A stretch of 64,000 bases of DNA from SABI01 sp963677695 (GTDB taxonomy: Bacteria > Spirochaetota > Spirochaetia > Sphaerochaetales > Sphaerochaetaceae). The DNA is taken from NCBI GenBank assembly GCA_963677695.2, contig CAXXUJ010000001.1:1426001-1490000 (forward strand), in the 5' to 3' direction. Below the pieces are notes generated by a model. The model had not been told where the DNA came from. It worked only from the letters and a program-made list of their open reading frames with translations, and did no database searches. Of the stretch, positions 51,386 to 60,745 are shown one piece after another. A program made the translations under genes and the position numbers. Positions within the stretch are counted from its first letter, which is position 1. The number at the start of each line of letters is the position of its first letter.

Positions 51386-53349
51386 TGATGTATGTCGAGG
51401 TCGTCATCGCGACACCGCTCGATCAGCGTTTTACCTATTCTTTTGATCCCGAAGAACAGCCGGTTCAGGTTGGCTGCCGCCTCACTGTCCCCTTCGGAAG
51501 AAGGAATGTGACAGCTTTCGCAGTTGAGGTGCATGAGAGCAAGCCTGAAACTCGTTTTACCATCAAGAATATTCTGAAAGTAGTGGACAAAGAACCTCTG
51601 TTCGCCGATGAGCATATTCAGCTTGCCTCCTGGATTCGTACCTACTATTTCTGTTCTGAAGGGGAAGCCCTGTCGGCCATGCTTCCCTCCAACAGAAGGG
51701 AGGCGAAGAGCGAGGAGGTTCTCGAAGAGGAGTTGAGTGCGAAAGAGGGTATTTCTCTCAGTGAACACCAGGCAGAGGCGGTAGAGAAGATAACTTCTTC
51801 TTCTCATCTTTTCCATTATCTGTACGGGGTGACGGGGAGCGGGAAGAGCGAGGTATTCTTTCGGGTTGCCGATAGTGTGATTGCTGAAGGGAAGCAGGTG
51901 ATCTACCTTGTTCCTGAGATTACTCTGACCTACCAGCTCTCACAGTCTCTTCAGATGCGCTACGGCGACAGGGTAGCGATTCTTCACTCCGGACTGACCG
52001 GCTCAAAGCGACTTGCCGCATGGCGGCGGATTCAGAGAGGCGAAGTCGATATCGTCATCGGAGCCAGGAGCGCCGTGTTCGCCCCCTGTCCCTCCCTGGG
52101 ACTCATCATCGTTGATGAAGAGCACGAGCAGACCTACAAGGCGGGAAATACTCCCCGCTACCACGCCCGCCAGGTGGCGCAGAGACGGGCAGTCATGAAC
52201 GGTGCGAAACTCCTCATGGGAAGCGCCACCCCCTCCCTTGAATCGTACCATCAGATGAAAGAGGGGAGTGTCCACTCCCACCTCCTTCCCCATAGAGTAA
52301 GCGGAGGGAAGAGTCCCGATATTATCACAGTCGATATGCTCAGGGAAAAGGAAATGATATCCCGCGAGCTGTCAAAACAGATGAGAACAACGCTCTCGAA
52401 AGGGAATCAGGTCATACTTTTCCTGAACCGTCGCGGTTTTTCCTACTTCTTTCATTGCGAATCGTGCGGATATGAGATGATATGTCCCCACTGCTCAATT
52501 TCTCTCACCTACCATAAACACAGCGGTTCGATGGTTTGCCACTACTGCGGGTACACAGCTCAGCCGGTCTCCGTCTGTCCCTCCTGCGGTTCTGTCGAAG
52601 TAGGCTATGCCGGCTTCGGCACCCAGATGGTGGAAGAGGAGATCGCCAAGAAATTCCCGACAGCCCGCATCGAACGGCTCGATGCGGATGTAGGGAAGAA
52701 GAAAGGGGAGGCCGGTGAAGTGATACGCCGCTTCCAGAAGGGCGAGACAGATATCCTCCTTGGAACCCAGATGGTCGCGAAAGGACTCAACTTCCAGAAT
52801 GTCGACCTGGTAGGGATCATTCTCGCTGACGGTACCTTGAATCTCCCTGATTTCCGAGCCGCCGAGCGTACGTTTTCACTTCTTGTCCAGGTGAGCGGCC
52901 GCTCAGGCCGTTTTCTGAGCGACGGAAAGGTGATCGTTCAGACCTACCATCCTGATGCCTCTGCGATACGAAAAGCTGTCGAAGGGAAATCTGAAGAGTT
53001 CTATGCTGAAGAGCTGGAGACCCGCAAGATAACCGGATTTCCCCCATTCATGAGACTGGTGAATATCACGGTGAGGGGAAAGAAGGAAGATCAATGCATA
53101 GAGCACTGTTCAATACTTGAACAGATGGCTGAAAGCGCTATCAGGGCACTTGGAGATGCAAGTGTTGAAGTAATCGGAGTCAGCGAATGTCCGATAGGGA
53201 AAATCGCGAACAACTATCGCTACCATATGATTCTGCGAAGCAGTGAGGTGAAGAATCTCCTGAGAGTCACCTCCTTTATCCATACGAATTATTCAGTCCC
53301 CTCCGGAGTCTATCTCGAAATCGATGTAGACCCCCTCCATCTGCTATAA
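51385..53349 (+). CDS. priA: Primosomal protein N' (replication restart helicase PriA)
   Basis: PriA reloads the replicative helicase at stalled forks. The N-terminal DNA-binding region is followed by the helicase core with Walker A GVTGSGKSE (near residue 151) and DEEH (VDEEHEQTYK). Two zinc-binding Cys clusters follow (CESCGYEMICPHC and CHYCGYTAQPVSVCPSC), then motifs V and VI (VQVSGRSGR). About 654 residues compare with 732 in E. coli. GTG 51382, ATG 51385 and ATG 51388 are all possible starts; GGGAG fits the two ATGs best. The gene ends the operon that began at glpK or cdaA. Confidence 0.95.
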   Translation: MMYVEVVIATPLDQRFTYSFDPEEQPVQVGCRLTVPFGRRNVTAFAVEVHESKPETRFTIKNILKVVDKEPLFADEHIQLASWIRTYYFCSEGEALSAMLPSNRREAKSEEVLEEELSAKEGISLSEHQAEAVEKITSSSHLFHYLYGVTGSGKSEVFFRVADSVIAEGKQVIYLVPEITLTYQLSQSLQMRYGDRVAILHSGLTGSKRLAAWRRIQRGEVDIVIGARSAVFAPCPSLGLIIVDEEHEQTYKAGNTPRYHARQVAQRRAVMNGAKLLMGSATPSLESYHQMKEGSVHSHLLPHRVSGGKSPDIITVDMLREKEMISRELSKQMRTTLSKGNQVILFLNRRGFSYFFHCESCGYEMICPHCSISLTYHKHSGSMVCHYCGYTAQPVSVCPSCGSVEVGYAGFGTQMVEEEIAKKFPTARIERLDADVGKKKGEAGEVIRRFQKGETDILLGTQMVAKGLNFQNVDLVGIILADGTLNLPDFRAAERTFSLLVQVSGRSGRFLSDGKVIVQTYHPDASAIRKAVEGKSEEFYAEELETRKITGFPPFMRLVNITVRGKKEDQCIEHCSILEQMAESAIRALGDASVEVIGVSECPIGKIANNYRYHMILRSSEVKNLLRVTSFIHTNYSVPSGVYLEIDVDPLHLL

Positions 53350-53413
53350 GTGCAATGGCTGCGAATGATCAAAGAAGAGGAAGACGAGACCATTCTCCTG
53401 TAGGAACCAAAGT

Positions 53414-55753
53414 TCAAATCCCTCCCTTCATTTCTAGCTCCGCAATTTTTTGATCTCCATAGTCCTTTATTTCAGACAGTTCAGGGTCTTCTTGAACAAG
53501 GTTGATCATGGTTCTGTAGTATTCAAGTGCGGACGTATAATCTTCCTTTTCCGTATACATATCACCTAGCTTCTGATAAGGAATCGGAGATTCCGGGTAG
53601 AGTGAAAGTCCCACTTCATAGGAAAGGATCGCACTGTCGATATTACCATATCGGTAATAGGCATCACCCATTGCGATGAGATATGTGATCTCTAATTCTT
53701 CAAAAGGTACCCGTGAATAATAATCGTAGAAAGATGAGATGGCCTCCAGAGGATTGCCCAGTTCGAGATGCATGATACCGACTTTTCCGTAGATGGTCGG
53801 GTTCACCTCATACTCTCTGGTATTCCCTGAAATCTCTAGCACCGAGAGATAGTCATGCAGAGCATTCTCGTAATCTCCCATCAAACTTCTTAGGTCTGCA
53901 CGAAGGAGATATGTTTCAGGATTCTGTACTGCAGCTGTCATGATTGATGACGTCGCATCTTCAATCGCCTCATGATAATCTTCTTCAAGCATCCGGTAGT
54001 ATGCTCGTTTGAGATAGAAGTAGTCACTTTCCGTACCTGTCTCAAGTGCTTGAGTGCAATCTGCAATTGCCTGTTCATACAGTTTGAGATCTTCAAAGTA
54101 GGAGAGACGGAACGTATAGGTTTCCGGTGAGGGATGGTTTTCCAGGGCAGCATCAAGGATGAGCATAATTCCTTCAATATCCTTACTCTCTCTGAAATAG
54201 TAGTCGATGATAGCCTCATACATATCAAAATCGTCAGGTGCCAGTTTGAGATAGGAAAGATAGGATTCAATCGCTTCCTCATGCCTGCCGAGAATTTCGA
54301 GGAGATTTCCACGCTGCAACAGGATGTCAGCAAGATTGTATGTTTCCTGCTGTTCCGTATTGTCTTTCATGAATTGATAGAGACGATCAAGGTCTTTCAG
54401 GCTGGAATCATAATCTTCCATAGCGTTGAATGCATCAACTCTCAATGCGTACAGAAGAGAAATATCTTCAGTCTCCATCCTGTCAGTGAAGTGAATTAAA
54501 AAGCGTGTACCGTTGATGACTTTCTCATAGAGGTCGATCTTGTAATAAGAAATTGCAAGAGAAAGAAAGCTCTCAAGCATCTTTGACAGCTGGGAACTCT
54601 CTCCCCAGTAATACATGTTGTCAGTACTTCCGCTCCAGTGTTCAGGCCACTTCTCCGGCTTCTCCGCTGCTCCACAATAGATGCCGTTCAATATATGGGA
54701 GGCAACAAACACCGAATTCCCTATGACTTCAACAGAGCTTGGGATAAATACCCATTGTAAGGCTCTGCATTCATAAAAAGCCTTGTCCCCAATCTCTGTC
54801 ACTCCATTGGGGATGACCACTTCCTGAAGGTTCGAGCATCCTGCAAAGCATTGCTTCGGAATACTTGTGAGCGCTTGTGGGAGTGATATCAGAAATAGGT
54901 CACTGCAACCCTGAAATGCAGAATCTCCGATTGAGGTAATGGAATCAGGAAGGGAGATTAAGGCTATGTTCTCACAGTCGTAAAAGGCCCAGTCACCTAT
55001 GTCTGTTACAGAATCAGGGATGGTGACTTGCAGTAGATACGTACAGGAAGAGAACGCATCATTCGATATGGAAGTTATTCCATCAGGAATAGTATAGCTC
55101 GTGGAATCATGTGCCGGAGGATACATGAGTATCTCCGTCATATCTTTAGAGAACAGAACCCCGTCAAGGGAAGTGTATGCAGGATTGTTGTCGTCCACGG
55201 TATAGCTTTCAATACCTGTACATCCGAAGAAAACAGCTTCATCGCTTATTGAAGTGACTCCCGATGGTATCCTGATATTTTTCAGAGAACTGCAGCCATA
55301 GAAAGCCTGTGAATGAATCGTTTCCAGAGATTCGGGGAGAAGTATCTCCGTCAGCTGGTAACAGCCGAAGAAAGCGGCTTCCCCTATGGTTGTGAGTGTT
55401 TCAGGTAATGTGATGCTCCTCAGGTCGAAGAATTCATAAAAGGCCCTGCGGCCTATTTCAGTTACAGGATATCCCTCTACGTTATCAGGAAGGATGACGT
55501 GGTATAGGGATGCCTTATCAGTCAGACATGTTGCGATGGTAACCGATTCCGTATCATAATGGATGATATACCTGAAATCATCATCTTCGAAGGTTTTAGG
55601 TTCCTTGTACGTTGTGTGAGTTTCCTCGGATGCTGAGCTCAGGTGAGGTGATCCCGGTGTTGCTGTGCTGCCGCAGCCTGACATAAGAAGTGTAAAGATG
55701 AGTAGAATAACAAGAAATGCCAGAATTATTGGAACATTATTCCTATTTTGCAT
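53414..55753 (-). CDS. BspA-type leucine-rich repeat lipoprotein with TPR repeats
   Basis: This 779-residue protein has a lipoprotein signal (Cys27 in LLMSGCGST). Residues about 85-375 hold some ten BspA-type leucine-rich repeats (for example GDWAFYDCENIALISLPDSI). Residues about 395-770 hold tetratricopeptide repeats (for example YLSYLKLAPDDFDMYEAIIDYY). BspA-like proteins mediate adhesion in oral and gut bacteria, and TPRs bind partner proteins, so it is probably a surface assembly or adhesion factor. AAGGAG precedes the ATG. By eye the gene and its flanks are more A/T-rich than the neighbours, which may mean acquisition. Confidence 0.88.
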   Translation of the reverse strand: MQNRNNVPIILAFLVILLIFTLLMSGCGSTATPGSPHLSSASEETHTTYKEPKTFEDDDFRYIIHYDTESVTIATCLTDKASLYHVILPDNVEGYPVTEIGRRAFYEFFDLRSITLPETLTTIGEAAFFGCYQLTEILLPESLETIHSQAFYGCSSLKNIRIPSGVTSISDEAVFFGCTGIESYTVDDNNPAYTSLDGVLFSKDMTEILMYPPAHDSTSYTIPDGITSISNDAFSSCTYLLQVTIPDSVTDIGDWAFYDCENIALISLPDSITSIGDSAFQGCSDLFLISLPQALTSIPKQCFAGCSNLQEVVIPNGVTEIGDKAFYECRALQWVFIPSSVEVIGNSVFVASHILNGIYCGAAEKPEKWPEHWSGSTDNMYYWGESSQLSKMLESFLSLAISYYKIDLYEKVINGTRFLIHFTDRMETEDISLLYALRVDAFNAMEDYDSSLKDLDRLYQFMKDNTEQQETYNLADILLQRGNLLEILGRHEEAIESYLSYLKLAPDDFDMYEAIIDYYFRESKDIEGIMLILDAALENHPSPETYTFRLSYFEDLKLYEQAIADCTQALETGTESDYFYLKRAYYRMLEEDYHEAIEDATSSIMTAAVQNPETYLLRADLRSLMGDYENALHDYLSVLEISGNTREYEVNPTIYGKVGIMHLELGNPLEAISSFYDYYSRVPFEELEITYLIAMGDAYYRYGNIDSAILSYEVGLSLYPESPIPYQKLGDMYTEKEDYTSALEYYRTMINLVQEDPELSEIKDYGDQKIAELEMKGGI

Positions 55754-55779
55754 GTTCTTCTCCTTTAAATCTTTGCTTC

Positions 55780-55788
55780 ATTATATCA
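55780..55788 (-). promoter_or_regulatory. Extended -10 of the LRR lipoprotein gene
   Basis: On the minus strand TGATATAAT reads as an extended -10 with a perfect TATAAT (55780-55785), about 27 bases before the ATG. No good -35 is seen. Confidence 0.5.
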
Positions 55789-55826
55789 TGAATGCTTTCA
55801 ATTCCGATATCTTGCTGAGGATAGAA

Positions 55827-55844
55827 CATGAATATATATTCATG
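55827..55844. promoter_or_regulatory. 18-bp perfect palindrome, probable regulator site
   Basis: CATGAATATATATTCATG is its own reverse complement. It lies about 40 bases upstream of the extended -10 of the LRR lipoprotein gene, where an activator would bind. The bound protein is unknown. Confidence 0.5.
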
Positions 55845-55958
55845 AATTGGCATGGCAGATATATCGCTATTCTCAGAAAGGTTTCCATCACTGAGCATGA
55901 ATGAACACTAGCCACTGCTGTCTCTGTTCCCCTTGGATCCGATCGTCTCTGGCCAACG

Positions 55959-55987
55959 TTGACCCTGCCAGTGAATAGAGCTATAGT
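55959..55987 (+). promoter_or_regulatory. def promoter, leaderless arrangement
   Basis: -35 TTGACC (55959-55964) and -10 TATAGT (55982-55987) are separated by exactly 17 bases. Six bases (AGGGGC) then separate the -10 from the ATG at 55994, so the expected start of transcription is the A of the start codon. Confidence 0.75.
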
Positions 55988-55993
55988 AGGGGC

Positions 55994-56494
55994 ATGTTGG
56001 ATATTTACACTATTGGAGAAGAAGTTCTCCGTGAAAAAGGTACACGAGTAACAGAGTTCGACTCTGCCCTCGCTATATTGATTGACGCTATGTACGACAC
56101 CCTTGAAGAGGCTGACGGAATCGGTCTTGCAGCCCCTCAGATCGGTGTCAGCAAACGTTTTTTCGTCGTTGATACCCGTCGTTCCGGTGAGAGGTACGCT
56201 TTCATCAATCCCGAGATAGTCGGCATGAGCCACGAGATGGGCATGTATGAAGAGGGGTGTCTCAGTATCCCCGGAGTCTATTATGACATCGAGCGTCCGC
56301 TGCAGGTGACAATCCAGGCACAGGATGTGACCGGCAAGATGTTCAAGCTGGAAGCAGACGGTATTCTCGCACGTGTCATTCAGCACGAGTATGACCACCT
56401 TGAGGGAGTCCTGTTTGTTGACAGGATGGAAGAGGGGGCAAGGGAAAAACTGCTGCAGGCCTACGAGAAAAGACAGAAAAAACATAAGAGGTAA
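55994..56494 (+). CDS. def: Peptide deformylase
   Basis: Def removes the formyl group from N-terminal methionine of new proteins. All three motifs are present: GIGLAAPQIG (near residue 42), EGCLSIPG with its metal Cys (near 89), and QHEYDHLEG with two metal His (near 131). The 166 residues fit the family (169 in E. coli). fmt follows after two bases, the usual pairing. The message is probably leaderless. The GGGG before the ATG is too close to serve as a normal ribosome binding site. Confidence 0.97.
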   Translation: MLDIYTIGEEVLREKGTRVTEFDSALAILIDAMYDTLEEADGIGLAAPQIGVSKRFFVVDTRRSGERYAFINPEIVGMSHEMGMYEEGCLSIPGVYYDIERPLQVTIQAQDVTGKMFKLEADGILARVIQHEYDHLEGVLFVDRMEEGAREKLLQAYEKRQKKHKR

Positions 56495-56496
56495 TC

Positions 56497-57462
56497 ATGG
56501 GAAGTGAATCATTGAGGATTCTCTATGCAGGTAATCCGGAGCTTTCCGTTGAGACTCTTGAAGCCGTCGCTAGCCGTTTTACGGTAGCGGGGGTGCTGGT
56601 GCACCCCGACAAGAGGGTGAAGAGGGGAAACAAGATGGTCCCCGTACCGGTGAAATCTGCCGCTCTCGCTCTCGGTATACCTGTTGTCGAGTGCGATACC
56701 ATCACTGATGAAGCAACCGAAGCAGTGAGAGCCCTTGATGCAAACCTCCTTGTCTCTTTCGCTACGAGTCATTACTTCACCCAGAATTTCATCGCCCTGT
56801 TTTCAAAGGGTACGATGAACATCCATCCCTCCCTCCTTCCTCTTCTCAGGGGACCTTCTCCCATCCAGTACACCATATTGAGCAAGGAGCCGGTAGGCGG
56901 AATATCCATTCAGAAGATAGTGAAGAAAATCGACAGCGGTGATGTCCTCAATTCTCTTACCTTCGCTCTTGAAGGAGATGAGACGAGTGAATCGCTGATG
57001 ACAACGGTCTCTTCCCTTGCCTCGCAGCTCATGCTGCAGACCCTCGAGAAATATGATCACTTCAACGAGAATGCACGGGTTCAGGAACACAGCGAAGCGA
57101 CATTCACTCAGAAACTGGCGAAGGAAGACGGTCTTCTCGATTTCTCGAAGAAGGCAAGTGATATACACGCCATGGTCAGGGCATACTATCCATGGCCGAA
57201 GGTACATACCTATTTCAACGGCACTCAGCTGATCATCTCAAGTGTGTCCGGTACTGTAGACTCGGTTGACGATGAAACGAAACATGATGTTCCCTGCGGC
57301 ACTGTACTCCACCTCGATAAGAAGAGGGGACTTGCCATAGCCTGTTCTCCAGGAACACTCTATGTGAACCGCCTTCAGCTGAGTAAAAAGAAGGAGATGG
57401 ATGCCCTCTCGTTCGTGAACGGGAATCCCGATATTCTGAACGCCAGACTGTCCAGTGAATGA
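56497..57462 (+). CDS. fmt: Methionyl-tRNA formyltransferase
   Basis: Fmt formylates initiator Met-tRNA using 10-formyl-tetrahydrofolate. The catalytic Asn and His lie in MNIHPSLLPLLRGPSPIQ (near residue 107), and the catalytic Asp in KIDSGDVL. A C-terminal OB-like domain covers about residues 210-321 (YPWPKVHTYFNG). The 321 residues compare with 315 in E. coli. AGAGG precedes the ATG. The stop overlaps the next gene as ATGA. Confidence 0.96.
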   Translation: MGSESLRILYAGNPELSVETLEAVASRFTVAGVLVHPDKRVKRGNKMVPVPVKSAALALGIPVVECDTITDEATEAVRALDANLLVSFATSHYFTQNFIALFSKGTMNIHPSLLPLLRGPSPIQYTILSKEPVGGISIQKIVKKIDSGDVLNSLTFALEGDETSESLMTTVSSLASQLMLQTLEKYDHFNENARVQEHSEATFTQKLAKEDGLLDFSKKASDIHAMVRAYYPWPKVHTYFNGTQLIISSVSGTVDSVDDETKHDVPCGTVLHLDKKRGLAIACSPGTLYVNRLQLSKKKEMDALSFVNGNPDILNARLSSE

Positions 57463-59741
57463 TTCGTAACCTGATTCTTTTTCTGTTCCTTTCTCTCATT
57501 CTCTCTCCTCTGAATGCTTTTTCAATTGACCCCATGGTCGGTACGAAAGATCGTGACCTCAAGGTCGCTCTTGTTCTATCAGGAGGAGGGGCGAGAGGGT
57601 TTGCCGATATTCCCATCATACAGGCTCTCGAGGATGCCGATATCCCCATAGACATGGTGATCGGAACAAGTATGGGCGCTCTGGTGGGAGGTCTGTACGC
57701 ATCAGGGTATTCTCCCTCACAGATGGTTGAGTTAATCGGGGAGTATGATATGGCCGAGCTGTTCGCCGTATCGCCTGTTTCGTACAGATCCCCTGAACTC
57801 TCTGTGTTTGCCGAACATAAGAACAACGTCCTCTCCCTCGAATTCGATGAGGAGGGGATAGGCCGGGCACCTGGAATCATCGGGGATCAGAAGGTGATGG
57901 AACTCCTCAACGATTCGCTGATCAAGATATCGGGAATAAGAGACTTCGATGATCTTCCGATCCCTTTCAGGGCGATCGGGACAGACCTTGTCACAGGTGA
58001 AAAAATCATCTTCTCCGACGGATCTCTCGTTGCCGCAATCAGAGGAAGCATCAGTATCCCGGGGTTCTTCGCCCCCGCGATCCTTGATGGCCGTGCAGTT
58101 GTCGACGGCGGTCTTGTCGACAACCTTCCCATACAGGTCGCCCTCGATATGGGTGCAGATATCATCATCGCCGTGGACGTGAATGAAGGGGACAGCATTA
58201 CCGAGCTCTCGAAACTTGATTCTCTCTCCTCCGTGTTTGAACAGCTTGTCACTATTGTGACGGCGAACACCTATAAGGATCAGATGGATAAGGTCAATCT
58301 CCTCCTCTCTCCCGATCTTAGCAGGTACGGTCTGTTCGATTTTATCCATTACGAAGATATTATGGCCATCGGTAAAGCGTACGCACTCGAGGAGCGTGAC
58401 AGGATAGAGGCACTTCACGCATTCCTTGAAGCTATAGGAGATGAGCACTCGGGTACCGAGAGCTCCGGGACGTATGACAGTCTTCCCGATATAACTATTC
58501 ACAACATTCTTCATACACGTATCATGCCTGATGAGAACCGACTCGATATCTTCCCGCTTGAGTCCTTTGATGATTTTGAGGATGAACTGCTGGATGAACA
58601 GGCCATCGATCAGCTTGCACTGCAGCTGGAAGAGATGAGAGAATCTGACCGCTATGCGACAGTGACCTACCGTATCACCGATATCACCTATGATGAACAG
58701 GGGAATCCTTCGGGAGATCTCGATATCGTGACACGTGATTTCGCTCCCCGTCATGTGACACTCTCTCTGGGACTTTTCGGATCCTCAAGTGTCAGAGTCT
58801 CTCCTGATGTGGATGCTGTATTCGATTTCGATCCCGATTTCTCCGTTGAGTTCAATATAGAGGAATTTCTTCATAAGAACCTTTCCTTCAATTTCAGCAT
58901 CGTACAGATGGAAGCCATTACAATCGATGCCGCACTCAGGTACAATCTCTCTCCCGCTCTCTCATTTTCCATGAACAACGAGTACACCCGAGGATACCTG
59001 AGTGGGAGCGATACTGTCATCCCGGGAACGAATGATGGTGAGGACTACAGCTTCAAGCCTTCGATTTCCGCCTTCATAACCTACAGGAACAGCGCTGAAG
59101 TGAAACTCACCGCAGCATTCAATTCTCTCTGGTATATGCAAAGCGGTGGAGGCTACGACTACAGATTTGTTCCATCCCTCTCTCTCGGGGGAGTATACAC
59201 GACGCAGAACTTTTCCCTTTTTCCGAAACAGGGTGTCCGCCTCGATTTCTCAGCGGAGCTCTCTTCCTATAATCTCAACTTCGGTTACCGATTCGATTTC
59301 AGAGGTATGAGGACATGGAAGGTGGGTGGCGATGACTATCTGACAGTGAAGGCCGATACCGGCCTTTCCCGATCGGTCGCTCACAGAAGAGATGACTATC
59401 TCACCTACGGAGGATACAGCGGGATTGTGAGCCTTTCCCCCTCCCTGAGAGTGAAGGACCGGGTCCTTGCTTCGATTTCCTACGTTCATGAACACAAGGT
59501 CTCTGCCATACCTCTCATGTTCACGGTGAGAATCAGCGGAGGAGTGAGAGGAGAAAGCACCGAGACCATCTATGCCCTCTCTGACGACCCTTATATCGAA
59601 CCGTTTGAATTCTTCACCGATCCCCAGCTCGATCTTACCTTCTCTACAGGACTCGGGGTTAAGATTCAGAATGCCGATATCCTGTTCGGTGTCGCTCTTG
59701 ATGCGAACATGTCAACAGCGTTCTTTGTGGAGGTGCACTGA
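57459..59741 (+). CDS. Patatin-like phospholipase fused to an Omp85/BamA-type barrel
   Basis: A signal peptide (about residues 1-22) is followed by a patatin domain. Its oxyanion motif is GGGARG, its nucleophile elbow GTSMGALVGG, and its catalytic Asp lies in DGGLVDNLP near residue 218. A POTRA-like region follows at about 345-430, and a C-terminal beta-barrel of about 330 residues resembles the bacterial surface antigen family. This layout is that of PlpD-type (type Vd) autotransporters, in which the lipase sits at the outer membrane. At 760 residues it is of expected length. It is coupled to fmt by ATGA and supports a diderm envelope. Confidence 0.92.
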   Translation: MIRNLILFLFLSLILSPLNAFSIDPMVGTKDRDLKVALVLSGGGARGFADIPIIQALEDADIPIDMVIGTSMGALVGGLYASGYSPSQMVELIGEYDMAELFAVSPVSYRSPELSVFAEHKNNVLSLEFDEEGIGRAPGIIGDQKVMELLNDSLIKISGIRDFDDLPIPFRAIGTDLVTGEKIIFSDGSLVAAIRGSISIPGFFAPAILDGRAVVDGGLVDNLPIQVALDMGADIIIAVDVNEGDSITELSKLDSLSSVFEQLVTIVTANTYKDQMDKVNLLLSPDLSRYGLFDFIHYEDIMAIGKAYALEERDRIEALHAFLEAIGDEHSGTESSGTYDSLPDITIHNILHTRIMPDENRLDIFPLESFDDFEDELLDEQAIDQLALQLEEMRESDRYATVTYRITDITYDEQGNPSGDLDIVTRDFAPRHVTLSLGLFGSSSVRVSPDVDAVFDFDPDFSVEFNIEEFLHKNLSFNFSIVQMEAITIDAALRYNLSPALSFSMNNEYTRGYLSGSDTVIPGTNDGEDYSFKPSISAFITYRNSAEVKLTAAFNSLWYMQSGGGYDYRFVPSLSLGGVYTTQNFSLFPKQGVRLDFSAELSSYNLNFGYRFDFRGMRTWKVGGDDYLTVKADTGLSRSVAHRRDDYLTYGGYSGIVSLSPSLRVKDRVLASISYVHEHKVSAIPLMFTVRISGGVRGESTETIYALSDDPYIEPFEFFTDPQLDLTFSTGLGVKIQNADILFGVALDANMSTAFFVEVH

Positions 59742-60745
59742 TGTGGGAAAGATGGAATGATTATACCTCCGCTCTTGAAAGAGAGTACGGGAAGCGGGTC
59801 TACCGCATCGGTGTGGACGGAGGATTCAGCTGTCCCCATCGGGATGCAAACCGGGGAGGAGGATGCATCTTCTGCGATTCCTACGGAGCTGTCTCTGTCT
59901 ACCAGAGAACCGACGAGAGTTCGTTCACAAGAAACAGTCCCTTTCAAAGAGATATAGAGGAGGAGAGGCAGGGAGAGGATCCGGGGAATATCAGACAGAG
60001 AATCGCAGCGCTCACTTCACAGGTCGAAAGGGGGCAGACATTCCTCGATACCCGCTACCCCGGGAGCCTGAGAAGCCTTTACTTCCAATCCTTCACCAAC
60101 ACCTTCGATACTGTTGATAACCTGAAACGGATCTATGATGCCGCCCTTGCAACAGGCGATTACACCGAGCTGATCATCAGCACCAGGCCCGACTGCCTTT
60201 CTCCTGCAGTTGTCTCTCTTCTCTCAACCTATGTCGGCAGAGTGAAGAAGGTATGGGTGGAACTGGGGCTGCAGAGCGGGAACGACGAAAGCCTTTCACT
60301 CCTGAACAGGGGACACTCGGTGAGTCAGTATACAAAGAGCATAGAAGCACTGCACTCAGCGGGTATCTCCGTGTCAGTTCACCTGATGCTCGGCCTTCCG
60401 AAAGAAGGGGATGAGCATATCCTGAAGACAGCAAAGCTCATTCGAGAGAGTCATCCTGAAGCGGTGAAGATTCATAACCTTCATATCGTGGCGGGAACAC
60501 CCCTGTTCGATATGTATGAAAGAGGAGAGGTAGAGGCTCCGGAAATGGCTGAACATATCTACAACACGATTCTTCTCCTGAGACATATTCCCCCCGACAT
60601 CGTTATTCAACGTCTGATGAGCGACACCCCGCGTCACCGCCTTGCATCCCCTAGGGAATTTCCCGACAAGACTACCTTCCTTCACTCCCTTGACAGAGTG
60701 ATGGCAGAGCAGGATGCTTTCCAGGGAGACCGTGTAGATGAATAG
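59741..60745 (+). CDS. TIGR01212-type radical SAM protein (YhcC/YtqA-like)
   Basis: This 334-residue protein belongs to the Elp3-like radical SAM family known as TIGR01212. The cluster Cys lie in CPHRDANRGGGCIFCD, with the wider first spacing typical of this group. Downstream come LIISTRPDCLSP and VWVELGLQSGND. The role is not firmly known, and RNA modification has been suggested from its kinship to Elp3. It starts inside the stop of the patatin gene (TGATG), and its stop region overlaps the VanZ gene by eight bases. Confidence 0.9.
   Translation: MWERWNDYTSALEREYGKRVYRIGVDGGFSCPHRDANRGGGCIFCDSYGAVSVYQRTDESSFTRNSPFQRDIEEERQGEDPGNIRQRIAALTSQVERGQTFLDTRYPGSLRSLYFQSFTNTFDTVDNLKRIYDAALATGDYTELIISTRPDCLSPAVVSLLSTYVGRVKKVWVELGLQSGNDESLSLLNRGHSVSQYTKSIEALHSAGISVSVHLMLGLPKEGDEHILKTAKLIRESHPEAVKIHNLHIVAGTPLFDMYERGEVEAPEMAEHIYNTILLLRHIPPDIVIQRLMSDTPRHRLASPREFPDKTTFLHSLDRVMAEQDAFQGDRVDE

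Larger units (their letters stand above)
55754..55993. other. Intergenic region between the LRR lipoprotein and def
   Basis: These 240 bases are the longest non-coding stretch in the window. They contain an extended -10 (TGaTATAAT, complement of 55780-55788) for the lipoprotein gene, an 18-bp perfect palindrome at 55827-55844, and the def promoter at 55959-55987. Nothing else is recognised. Confidence 0.6.

Noticed and set aside
53410..53426. GTTCAAATCC, which resembles the T-loop of a tRNA
   Set aside because: No matching acceptor stem, D-arm or anticodon arm can be folded upstream, and the bases belong to the 3' end of the LRR lipoprotein gene.
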